Origin: Pseudorhodoferax sp047601025
GTDB taxonomy: Bacteria > Pseudomonadota > Gammaproteobacteria > Burkholderiales > Burkholderiaceae_C
Length of the DNA stretch: 64,000 bases
Reading direction: 5' to 3'
Assembly (NCBI RefSeq): GCF_047601025.1
Contig: NZ_JASGJZ010000001.1
Coordinates: 1,984,001 to 2,048,000 of the forward strand
In this document: positions 56,631-64,000 of the stretch, piece after piece
Layout: every line of letters starts with the position of its first letter
How positions within the stretch are numbered: the stretch's first letter is position 1
Notes under the pieces: model-generated
Told to the model about the DNA's origin: nothing
The model's input: only the letters and a program-made list of their open reading frames with translations
Database searches by the model: none
Position numbers and translations under genes: made by a program

Positions 56631-58427
56631 ATGCCAACCTACACGCCGCCCCTGCGCGACATGCAGTTCGTGCTGCACGAAGTGCTGCGCGTCACCGACG
56701 AGTTCGCCGCCATCCCGGCCTACGCCGAGGTCGATGCCGACACCGTGAACGCCGTGCTCGAGGAGGGCGGTAAGTTCGCCGCCGAGGTGCTGCAGCCGCT
56801 GAACCAGGTCGGCGACCGCCAGGGCTGCACGCTAGACCCGGCCACGCACGAGGTCAAGACGCCCGACGGCTTCAAGGAGGCCTACGCCAAGTACGTCGAA
56901 GGCGGCTGGCCCGCGCTGTCGATCGACACGGACTTCGGCGGCCAGGGCCTGCCCGCGGTGCTGACCCAGTGCATGTACGAGATGATGAACGCGGCCAACC
57001 AGGCCTGGACCATGTACCCGGGCCTGTCGCACGGCGCGCACGCGGCGCTGCACGTGCACGGCACGGACGCGCAGAAGCGCATGTACCTGCCCAAGCTGAC
57101 CAGCGGCGAATGGACCGGCACCATGTGCCTGACCGAGCCGCACTGCGGCACCGACCTGGGCATGCTGCGCACCCGGGCCGAGCCGCAGCCCGACGGCAGC
57201 TACGCGCTGACCGGCACCAAGATCTTCATCTCGGCCGGCGAGCACGACATGGCCGAGAACATCGTGCACCTGGTGCTGGCCCGCCTGCCCGGCGCGCCGG
57301 CCGGCAGCAAGGGCATCAGCCTGTTCGCCGTGCCCAAGTTCCTGGTCGGCGCCGACGGCACGCTCGGCCCGCGCAACGGCATCTTCTGCGCCGGCCTGGA
57401 GCACAAGATGGGGATCCACGGCAACGCCACCTGCCAGATGGTGCTGGAAGGCGCCGTCGGCACGCTGGTCGGCGAGCCGAACAAGGGCCTGGCGGCGATG
57501 TTCGTGATGATGAACTCGGCCCGCCTGGGCGTGGGCAACCAGTCGCTGGGGCTGACCGAGGTGGCCTACCAGAACGCGCTGGCCTACGCCAAGGACCGGC
57601 TGCAGATGCGCTCGCTCTCCGGCGTCAAGGCCAAGGACAAGCCGGCCGACCCCATCATCGTGCACCCCGACGTGCGCAGGATGCTGCTGACGGCCAAGGC
57701 CTACGCGGAGGGCGGCCGCGCCATGGCGCTGTACTGCAGCCTGCTGCTGGCCAAGGAGGCGCACCACCCCGATGCCGCGGTACGCAAGGAGTCCGGCGAA
57801 CTCGTCGCGCTGCTGACGCCCATCGTCAAGGCCTTCCTCACCGACAACGGCTACGCCGCGACCACGCTGTGCCAGCAGGTGTTCGGCGGCCACGGCTACA
57901 TCCAGGAGTCGGGCATGGAGCAGTACGTGCGCGACGCCCGCATCAACATGATCTACGAGGGCACGAACACCGTGCAGGCGCTGGACCTGCTGGGCCGCAA
58001 GGTGCTGTCGAACAACGGCGCCTCGCTGAAGAAGTTCGGCCGGCTCGTCGCCGCGCTGGTCGAGGAAGAAGGCGTGAACGAGAAGATGGCCGAGTTCATC
58101 AACCCGCTGGCGGTGCTGGGCGAGCAGATCACCAAGTTCACGATGGAGATCGGCTTCAAGGGCCTGCAGAACCCCGACGAGGTCGGCGCCGCGGCCGTGG
58201 ACTACCTGCGCGTGGCCGGCCACCTGGTGTTCGGCTACTGCTTCGCGCGCATGGCCCAGGCCTCGCTGCGCGCGATCGCGGCCGGCAGCGCCGACCCGTT
58301 CTACACCGCCAAGCTGCAGACCGCGCGCTTCTACTTTGCCCGGCTGTTCCCCGAGACCGCCAGCCTGATGCGCACGGCCCGTGCCGGCAGCCGCACGCTG
58401 ATGGACACCGAGGCGGCGCTGGCATGA
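56631..58427 (+). CDS. Acyl-CoA dehydrogenase (FadE-type, C-terminal extension)
   Basis: A 598-residue FAD enzyme for the first oxidation step of fatty-acyl-CoA breakdown. It has the N-terminal DMQFVLHEVL start of the large FadE group, the FAD-binding MCLTEPHCGTDLGMLRT, KIFISAGEHD, and the catalytic base Glu in INMIYEGTNTVQALDLLGRK (about residue 442). The last 130 residues form the acyl-CoA dehydrogenase C-terminal helical extension. AAGGAG lies eight bases before the ATG. It overlaps the DUF2147 gene by 4 bp. Confidence 0.95.
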   Translation: MPTYTPPLRDMQFVLHEVLRVTDEFAAIPAYAEVDADTVNAVLEEGGKFAAEVLQPLNQVGDRQGCTLDPATHEVKTPDGFKEAYAKYVEGGWPALSIDTDFGGQGLPAVLTQCMYEMMNAANQAWTMYPGLSHGAHAALHVHGTDAQKRMYLPKLTSGEWTGTMCLTEPHCGTDLGMLRTRAEPQPDGSYALTGTKIFISAGEHDMAENIVHLVLARLPGAPAGSKGISLFAVPKFLVGADGTLGPRNGIFCAGLEHKMGIHGNATCQMVLEGAVGTLVGEPNKGLAAMFVMMNSARLGVGNQSLGLTEVAYQNALAYAKDRLQMRSLSGVKAKDKPADPIIVHPDVRRMLLTAKAYAEGGRAMALYCSLLLAKEAHHPDAAVRKESGELVALLTPIVKAFLTDNGYAATTLCQQVFGGHGYIQESGMEQYVRDARINMIYEGTNTVQALDLLGRKVLSNNGASLKKFGRLVAALVEEEGVNEKMAEFINPLAVLGEQITKFTMEIGFKGLQNPDEVGAAAVDYLRVAGHLVFGYCFARMAQASLRAIAAGSADPFYTAKLQTARFYFARLFPETASLMRTARAGSRTLMDTEAALA

Positions 58428-58858
58428 AGCCGCTCGCGATCGCGCTGCTGGCCGGCGCCGCGGCCGCCGCCGCGCAGGCGCAGATGACGCCCGTGGGCCG
58501 CTGGCAGAGCGTGGACGACAAGACCGGCGAGCCCAAGGCGCAGATGCAGATCCTCGAGCAGGACGGCCAGCTCAGCGGCCGCATCGAGCGGCTGCTGCGC
58601 CCCGGCGCCGACCCGCAGGCGCGCTGCACCGCCTGCACCGACGAGCGCAAGGACCAGCCGCTGGTCGGCCTGGAGATCATCCGCGGCGCGCACAAGGCCG
58701 AAGGCCGGGACGTCTGGGAAGGCGGCAAGATCCTCGACCCGGAGTCCGGCAAGGTCTACACGCTGCGGCTCACGCCCGTGGAGGGCGGCAGCAAGCTCGA
58801 AGTACGCGGCTCGGTGGGGCCGTTCTGGCGCACGCAGACCTGGCTGCGCCAGCCCTGA
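58424..58858 (+). CDS. DUF2147-family secreted protein
   Basis: A 144-residue protein with a signal peptide (residues 1-19, AQAQ end) and a DUF2147 domain: PVGRWQSVDDKTGEPKAQMQILEQDGQLSGRIERLL, a CTACTDERKDQPLVGLEII cysteine loop and a WEGGKILDPESGKVYTLRLTP segment, ending in a beta-strand pair. Function of the family is unknown. It overlaps the acyl-CoA dehydrogenase gene by 4 bp and precedes the hydratase/dehydrogenase by 13 bp. A periplasmic protein inside a cytosolic fatty-acid operon is notable. Confidence 0.9.
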   Translation: MKPLAIALLAGAAAAAAQAQMTPVGRWQSVDDKTGEPKAQMQILEQDGQLSGRIERLLRPGADPQARCTACTDERKDQPLVGLEIIRGAHKAEGRDVWEGGKILDPESGKVYTLRLTPVEGGSKLEVRGSVGPFWRTQTWLRQP

Positions 58859-58871
58859 CAAGGAATCGAAC

Positions 58872-61271
58872 ATGTCGAAATTCACAATCCGCAAGGTCGC
58901 CGTGCTCGGCGCCGGCGTCATGGGCGCGCAGATCGCGGCGCACCTGGTCAACGTGCGCGTGCCCGTCGTGCTGTTCGACCTTCCCGCCAAGGAAGGCCCG
59001 AAGAGCGGCATCGCGCTGCGCGCGATCGAGGGCCTCAAGAAGATGAAGCCCGCCGCGCTGGCCGTGGCCGACGACGCCGCGCTGATCCAGCCCGCCAACT
59101 ACGACGAGCACCTCGGCCTGCTGGCCGGCTGCGACCTCGTGATCGAGGCCATCGCCGAGCGCATGGACTGGAAGCTGGACCTGTACACGAAGATCGCGCC
59201 GCACCTGGCGCCGCAAGGCATCGTGGCGTCCAACACCTCGGGCCTGTCGATCGCCAAGATGGGCCAGGCGCTGCCGGCTGCCGTGGCGCCGCGCTTTTGC
59301 GGCATCCACTTCTTCAACCCGCCGCGCTACATGCAGCTGGTGGAACTGATCGCCACGCCGGCGACGCAGCCGCAGGTGCTGGACGACCTGGAGACCTTCG
59401 TCACCACGGCGCTGGGCAAGGGCGTGGTGCGCGCCAAGGACACGCCGAACTTCATCGCCAACCGCATCGGCATCGCCGGCATGCTGGCCACGATGCACGA
59501 GGTCGAGCGCCATGGCCTGACCTACGACGTGGTCGACGACCTGACCGGCAAGAAGCTGGGCCGCGCCTCCTCGGGCACCTTCCGCACGGCCGACGTCGTG
59601 GGCCTGGACACCATGGCGCACGTGATCAAGACGCTGCAGGACACGCTCAGCGCCGAGACCGATCCGTTCTACGCCAGCTTCGGCACGCCGCCGGTGCTGA
59701 AGGCGCTGCTGGAGCTCGGCCACCTGGGCCAGAAGACCAAGGCCGGCTTCTACAAGAAGGTCGGCCGCGACGTGCTGCGCTTCGACCTCGCCAGCCGCGA
59801 CTACGTGCCCGCCGGCCGCAAGGCCGACGCCGTCTACGAGCGCATGCTGAAGAAGCCCGCCGCGCAGCGCCTGAAGCTGCTGCGCGAGGCCGAGGGCGCC
59901 GAGGGCCGCTTCCTCTGGGCCGTGCTGCGCAACAGCTTCCACTACGCGGCCGTGCACCTGGCCGCGATCGCCGACACCGCGCGCGACGTGGACCTGGCCA
60001 TGCGCTGGGGCTTCGGCATGCGCCAGGGGCCGTTCGAGCTGTGGCAGGAGGCGGGCTGGTTGCAGGTCGCCCGCTGGGTGCAGGAGGACATCGACGCCGG
60101 CAAGGCCTTGTCCAGCGCGCCGCTGCCCGCGTGGGTGTTCAAGGGCCCCGTCGCCGAGGCCGGCGGCGTGCACACGCCCGAGGGTTCCTTCAACCCGGCG
60201 AGCGGCCGCTTCGAGCCGCCGCGCCGCCTGCCCGTGCACGCGCGCCAGCTGTTCCCCGAGAGCGTGCTGGGCAGCGGCGCGCAGCCGTTCTCTACGGCCG
60301 GCACCACGCTGCACGAGGACGCCTCGATCCGCCTGTGGACGCTGGACGGCGAGGTGCTGATCGCCAGCCTGAAGACCAAGATGCACGCCATCAGCCCCGA
60401 GGTCGCCGAAGGCCTGATGCGCGCCGTCGAGCTGGCCGAGCAGGACTTCCAGGGCCTGGTCATCTGGTCCGGCGACGAGCCGTTCTCGGCCGGCGCCGAC
60501 CTGCAGGCCATGCTGCCGGCCTTCATGGCCGTGGGCGTGGCCGCGATCGAGGATGCCGAGGGCTTCCTACAGCAGACCATGCTGCGGCTGCGCTATGCCG
60601 CGGTGCCGGTGGTCTCGGCGATCCGCGGCCTGGCGCTGGGCGGGGGCTGCGAGCTGGCGGTCCACAGCGCGCGCCGCGTGGCCGCGATGGAGAGCTACAT
60701 CGGCCTCGTGGAGGTCGGCGTGGGCCTGGTGCCCGGCGCCGGCGGGCTCACCTACATCGCGCGCCGCGCCGCCGAGAACGCGGCCGCCTCGACCGACAAG
60801 GACCTGCTGAAGTTCCTGAGCGAAGGCTTCGCCGCTGCCGCGATGGCCAAGGTCGGCACCAGCGCGCTGGAGAGCCGCAAGCTCGGCTACCTGCTCGACG
60901 CCGACATCGTCGTGCCGCACAAGGACGAGCTGCTGTACGTGGCGCTGGCGCAGGCGAAGGCCATGGCCGATGCCGGCTGGCGGCCGCCGATGCGGCGGCA
61001 GTTCCCGGTCGCCGGCCGCAGCGCCAGGGCGACGATCCTGGGCCAGCTCGTCAACATGCGCGACGGCGGCTTCATCAGCCGGCACGACTTCCACATCGCT
61101 AGCCTGATCGCCGGCGTTGTCACCGGCGGCGACGTGGACGCCGGCACGCTGGTCGACGAGGAGTACCTGATGGCGCTGGAGCGCCAGGCGTTCTGCGCGC
61201 TGATCGTGCATCCCAAGACGCAGGAGCGGATCCTGGGGCTGCTGAACACCGGCAAGCCGCTGCGCAACTGA
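58872..61271 (+). CDS. 3-hydroxyacyl-CoA dehydrogenase/enoyl-CoA hydratase fusion (FadN-type)
   Basis: A 799-residue bifunctional beta-oxidation enzyme. The dehydrogenase half is N-terminal (VAVLGAGVMGAQIAAHLVN NAD motif; catalytic His in GIHFFNPPRYMQLVE near residue 145), the hydratase half C-terminal (SAGADLQAML, RGLALGGGCELAVHSARRV, EVGVGLVPGAGGLT). This order is that of FadN and of Ralstonia H16 FadB', the reverse of E. coli FadB. Fifteen base pairs separate it from the thiolase gene. It acts with the dehydrogenase upstream and thiolase downstream. Confidence 0.95.
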   Translation: MSKFTIRKVAVLGAGVMGAQIAAHLVNVRVPVVLFDLPAKEGPKSGIALRAIEGLKKMKPAALAVADDAALIQPANYDEHLGLLAGCDLVIEAIAERMDWKLDLYTKIAPHLAPQGIVASNTSGLSIAKMGQALPAAVAPRFCGIHFFNPPRYMQLVELIATPATQPQVLDDLETFVTTALGKGVVRAKDTPNFIANRIGIAGMLATMHEVERHGLTYDVVDDLTGKKLGRASSGTFRTADVVGLDTMAHVIKTLQDTLSAETDPFYASFGTPPVLKALLELGHLGQKTKAGFYKKVGRDVLRFDLASRDYVPAGRKADAVYERMLKKPAAQRLKLLREAEGAEGRFLWAVLRNSFHYAAVHLAAIADTARDVDLAMRWGFGMRQGPFELWQEAGWLQVARWVQEDIDAGKALSSAPLPAWVFKGPVAEAGGVHTPEGSFNPASGRFEPPRRLPVHARQLFPESVLGSGAQPFSTAGTTLHEDASIRLWTLDGEVLIASLKTKMHAISPEVAEGLMRAVELAEQDFQGLVIWSGDEPFSAGADLQAMLPAFMAVGVAAIEDAEGFLQQTMLRLRYAAVPVVSAIRGLALGGGCELAVHSARRVAAMESYIGLVEVGVGLVPGAGGLTYIARRAAENAAASTDKDLLKFLSEGFAAAAMAKVGTSALESRKLGYLLDADIVVPHKDELLYVALAQAKAMADAGWRPPMRRQFPVAGRSARATILGQLVNMRDGGFISRHDFHIASLIAGVVTGGDVDAGTLVDEEYLMALERQAFCALIVHPKTQERILGLLNTGKPLRN

Positions 61272-61286
61272 CCCCCGGAGAAGAAC

Positions 61287-62495
61287 ATGAGCAAGCAAGT
61301 TCAAGACGCCTACATCGTCGCGGCCACGCGCACGCCGATCGGCCGTTCCCACCGCGGCGCGCTGCGCAACCTGCGGCCCGACGACATGCTGGCCGCCGTG
61401 CTGCGCGCGGCCATGGCCCAGGTGCCGGGGCTGGACCCCAAGGCCGTGGAAGACGTCGTCTGCGGCTGCGCCATCCCTGAGGCCCAGCAGGGCCTGAACG
61501 TCGCGCGCATCGGCGCGGTGCTGGCCGGGCTGCCGCACAGCGTGGGCGGCATCACGGTCAACCGCTTCTGCGCCTCGGGCCTGTCGGCCGTGCAGATGGC
61601 GGCCGACCGCATCCGCGTCGGCGAGGCCGACGTGATGATCGCCGCCGGCACCGAGAGCATGAGCATGGTGCCGATGATGGGCAACTCGCCCTCGCTGTCG
61701 CCCAGCATCTTCGCCGACACGGACAAGCTGGACGACTACGGGATCGCCTACGGCATGGGCCTGACGGCCGAGAAGGTCGCGCTGCAGTGGAAGGTCTCGC
61801 GCGAGGCGCAGGACGCGTTCGCGCTCGCCTCGCACCAGCGCGCGCTCGCGGCCCAGCAGGCCGGCGAGTTCGCGGACGAGATCACGCCGATCGAGGCGGT
61901 CGACCGCACCGCCGACCTGGCCGCCGGCCGGACCGTCGAGCAGCGCCGGACGCTGGCGCTGGACGAGGGCCCGCGCCCCGACACCAGCCTCGAAGGCCTG
62001 GCCCGGCTGCGGCCGGTGTTCGCCGCGCGCGGCTCGGTCACGGCCGGCAACAGCTCGCAGACCTCCGATGGCGCCGGCGCGCTGGTGCTGGTCAGCGAGC
62101 GCGCGCTCAAGCGGTTCGGCCTCGTGCCGCTGGCGCGCTTCGCCGGCTATGCCAGCCGCGGCGTGCCGCCGCACATCATGGGCATCGGCCCGGTCGAGGC
62201 GATCCCGGCCGCGCTCGCCAACGCTGGCCTGCAGCTGGCCGACATCGACTGGTTCGAGCTGAACGAGGCCTTTGCCGCGCAGTCGCTGGCGGTGATCGGC
62301 ACGCTGGGCCTGGACCCGGCCAAGGTCAACCCGATGGGCGGCGCGATCGCGCTGGGCCACCCGCTGGGCGCGACCGGTGCGATCCGCTCGGCCACCGTGG
62401 TGCATGCCCTCCGGCGCCGGAAGCTGCGTTACGGGATGGTTACCATGTGCGTGGGCATGGGGCAGGGTGCGGCGGGTATTTTCGAGCGCGTATAG
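61287..62495 (+). CDS. fadA: Acetyl-CoA C-acyltransferase (3-ketoacyl-CoA thiolase)
   Basis: A 402-residue thiolase that closes the beta-oxidation cycle. The nucleophilic Cys is in NRFCASGLSAVQ (about residue 94), the NEAFAAQ loop and GGAIALGHPLGATGA His (about 357) are intact, and the general-acid Cys is in TMCVGMGQGAAG (about 388). All catalytic positions fit. AGGAG-like GGAGAA precedes the ATG by seven bases. Confidence 0.95.
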   Translation: MSKQVQDAYIVAATRTPIGRSHRGALRNLRPDDMLAAVLRAAMAQVPGLDPKAVEDVVCGCAIPEAQQGLNVARIGAVLAGLPHSVGGITVNRFCASGLSAVQMAADRIRVGEADVMIAAGTESMSMVPMMGNSPSLSPSIFADTDKLDDYGIAYGMGLTAEKVALQWKVSREAQDAFALASHQRALAAQQAGEFADEITPIEAVDRTADLAAGRTVEQRRTLALDEGPRPDTSLEGLARLRPVFAARGSVTAGNSSQTSDGAGALVLVSERALKRFGLVPLARFAGYASRGVPPHIMGIGPVEAIPAALANAGLQLADIDWFELNEAFAAQSLAVIGTLGLDPAKVNPMGGAIALGHPLGATGAIRSATVVHALRRRKLRYGMVTMCVGMGQGAAGIFERV

Positions 62496-62575
62496 CCCGC
62501 CGCGTGCCGTGCGAGCGTCGTAAGGCGTGTTACCGTTCCGCTCTTCGCGCCGAGGGGCGCATTCGCAGGCACACC

Positions 62576-63790
62576 ATGACGGCACTGACGAGCTACGTGG
62601 CCAGCGCGCCGAGCACGCAGGACGCGCTCGATGCGCTGATGGGGCAGGCGGCCGGCTGCCCGGACCCGCAGCTGGTCTTCGTGTTCTACGGCTGCGGCCA
62701 TGACGATGCGCTGCTGCACCAACGGCTGCGCGAGCGCTTTGCCCAGGCCGGGCTGATCGGCGGCACGTCCAGCGGTGGCGTGCTGAGCCGGCAGGGCTTC
62801 GGCGGGTCCGAATCGATCGGGCTGCTGTGCCTGTCCGACCCCGACGGCGACTACGGCGTCGCCGCCGGCCCGCTCGGCGAGGATGCCGCCGAAGGCGCCG
62901 AGGCGCTGCTGCACGAGGCGCTGCGCGTGGCCGGTGCGCCCGGCGAACTGCCCGAATTGATCTGGATCTACCAGGCGCCCGGACGCGAGGAGCAGGTGCT
63001 GCGCGGGCTGCGCCGCGTGGTGGGCGACCGCTGCCCCGTCATCGGCGGCTCCTCGGCCGACGACGACATCAGCGGCCGCTGGCGCCAGCTCGGCCCGCAG
63101 GGGCCGCTGACCGATGGCCTGGTGGTGGCCGTGCTGCTGCCGTCCACGCCGGTCGGCTTCGCGTTCCAGGGCGGCTACGAGCCGGCCGGCCCCAGCGGCA
63201 TCGTGACCGGCATCGGCCCGCTGCCGGCGGCCGCCGGCGCCGATGATGCCAGCGGCCGCGAGATCGTCTCGATCGACGACGAGCCCGCCGCCGCGGTCTA
63301 CAACCGCTGGACCGCGGGCTGCATCGATGCGCACCTGGACGGCGGCACCGTGCTGGCCGAGACCACCATGCATCCGCTGGCCACCTTGGCCGGCCAGGCC
63401 GACGGCGTCTCGCAGTTCCTGCTGGTCCATCCGCTCGCGGTCACCGATCAGGGCGCGCTGCGCACGTTCTGCGACCTGCAGGCCGGCGAGCGCGTCTACG
63501 CCATGCGCGGCGACCGCCAGCGGCTGATCGAGCGCGCCGGCAAGGTCGTCGCGCAGGCGCGCGCGGCGCTGCCCGATCCGTCGGCGCCGCTGGCAGGCGT
63601 GCTGCTGGTGTACTGCAGCGGCTGCAAGACGGCGGTCGGCCCGCAGATCGGCGAGGTGGCGCAGGCCGTGGCGCGGAGCCTGGACGCCGTGCCGTTCCTG
63701 AGCTGCTTCACGTTCGGCGAGCAGGGCTACCTGATCGGGCGCAACGTGCACGGCAACCTGATGATCTCGGCCCTGGTCTTCGCCCGCTGA
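62576..63790 (+). CDS. FIST-domain signal transduction protein
   Basis: A 404-residue protein with a FIST N-terminal domain (about 20-220; VFVFYGCGHDDALLHQRLRERFAQAGLIGGTSSGGVLSRQGF and VIGGSSADDDISG) and a FIST C-terminal domain (about 225-395; VLLVYCSGCKTAVGPQIGEVAQAV and CFTFGEQGYLIGRN). FIST proteins are small-ligand sensors, thought to bind amino acids, next to or fused with kinases and GGDEF/EAL enzymes. ATG 62576 was chosen by the family start; the upstream frame is a shadow of the thiolase. Its stop overlaps the start of the next gene (ATGA). Confidence 0.9.
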   Translation: MTALTSYVASAPSTQDALDALMGQAAGCPDPQLVFVFYGCGHDDALLHQRLRERFAQAGLIGGTSSGGVLSRQGFGGSESIGLLCLSDPDGDYGVAAGPLGEDAAEGAEALLHEALRVAGAPGELPELIWIYQAPGREEQVLRGLRRVVGDRCPVIGGSSADDDISGRWRQLGPQGPLTDGLVVAVLLPSTPVGFAFQGGYEPAGPSGIVTGIGPLPAAAGADDASGREIVSIDDEPAAAVYNRWTAGCIDAHLDGGTVLAETTMHPLATLAGQADGVSQFLLVHPLAVTDQGALRTFCDLQAGERVYAMRGDRQRLIERAGKVVAQARAALPDPSAPLAGVLLVYCSGCKTAVGPQIGEVAQAVARSLDAVPFLSCFTFGEQGYLIGRNVHGNLMISALVFAR

Positions 63791-64000
63791 TGCACATGCC
63801 CGAATCGCTGCAGCTGCAACCGCCCGCGCCGCTGGAAAGCACCGAGGAGCTGCGCGAGGCCCTGCTGTCGCTGCGCCGCCGGCACGACGCGCTGCAGCGC
63901 TCCAGCGCCCAGGCGCAGCAGCTGCTGGACGCGCTGGAATCGCTGCTGAGCCTGGGCGTGGATGACGACCCCTTCGCGCGCGTGTTCGCCTCGCTGCACC
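63790..64000 (+). CDS. Partial gene coupled to the FIST sensor (N-terminus only)
   Basis: The ATG at 63790 overlaps the FIST stop by one base (TGATG) and opens a frame that runs off the window with no stop. The visible 70 residues begin MHMPESLQLQPPAPLE and contain a predicted coiled coil (REALLSLRRRHDALQRSSAQAQQLLDALESLLSL). FIST genes are commonly followed by histidine kinases or GGDEF/EAL proteins, and a coiled-coil start suits a signalling enzyme, but its domain is not visible. Confidence 0.7.
   Translation, partial: MHMPESLQLQPPAPLESTEELREALLSLRRRHDALQRSSAQAQQLLDALESLLSLGVDDDPFARVFASLH

Overview
The window is about 70% GC, almost wholly coding, with short operons full of ATGA and TGATG start-stop overlaps and GTG or TTG starts. 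Gene content points to a free-living betaproteobacterium of the Burkholderiales, most likely Comamonadaceae: tripartite carboxylate transport, LivKHMGF uptake systems, a tyrS / M23 peptidase / anmK neighbourhood, and a TetR - acyl-CoA dehydrogenase - DUF2147 - FadN-type - thiolase beta-oxidation operon. The family placement is inference. I found no rRNA, tRNA, transposase, phage gene or CRISPR array.

Layout. (1) 26-7379: GntR regulator, TRAP transporter (dctPQM), UxaA-family dehydratase, malate/L-lactate-type dehydrogenase and LysR regulator, a unit for import and oxidation of a hydroxy- or sugar-acid. (2) 7401-8252: reverse-strand kinase-fold protein. (3) 8464-14140: lactate operon lldP-lldE-lldF-lldG-lldD, holding both the Fe-S (LldEFG) and the flavin (LldD) lactate-oxidation routes. 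(4) 14147-26790: reverse enoyl-CoA hydratase, livKHMGF, a divergent LysR regulator, then an operon mixing CoA chemistry (MaoC, CaiB-type CoA transferase), ketopantoate-reductase-like, VOC, Gfo/Idh/MocA and divergent AroE and AroQ homologues. I cannot match this set to a known pathway, and it is the best candidate for undescribed biochemistry. (5) 26798-33865: Tat-type exported methyltransferase, 1018-residue cyclase-ATPase-TPR protein, EamA transporter and patatin-like lipase, all reverse. (6) 33967-43478: LysR regulator, APC permease, large MscS-type channel, TonB-dependent receptor with a possible Fur site, and a divergent OmpR-type two-component system.

(7) 43512-50824: NADP-glutamate dehydrogenase, an EF-G gene outside a str operon, an Rrf2 regulator paired with a thioredoxin-reductase-like flavoprotein, and a FixL/FixJ-like two-component system followed by a secreted HbpS/GlcG-family protein (to 51406). 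(8) 51497-55682: housekeeping tyrS, M23 peptidase, anmK and a small membrane protein. (9) 55880-62495: fatty-acid beta-oxidation operon under a TetR regulator with a clear 24-bp operator. (10) 62576-64000: FIST sensor protein and the start of a coupled gene cut by the window edge.

Overall the region suits a soil or water heterotroph living on organic acids, lactate, fatty acids and probably (hydro)aromatic acids. Domain and motif calls come from reading the translations; no database search was run.
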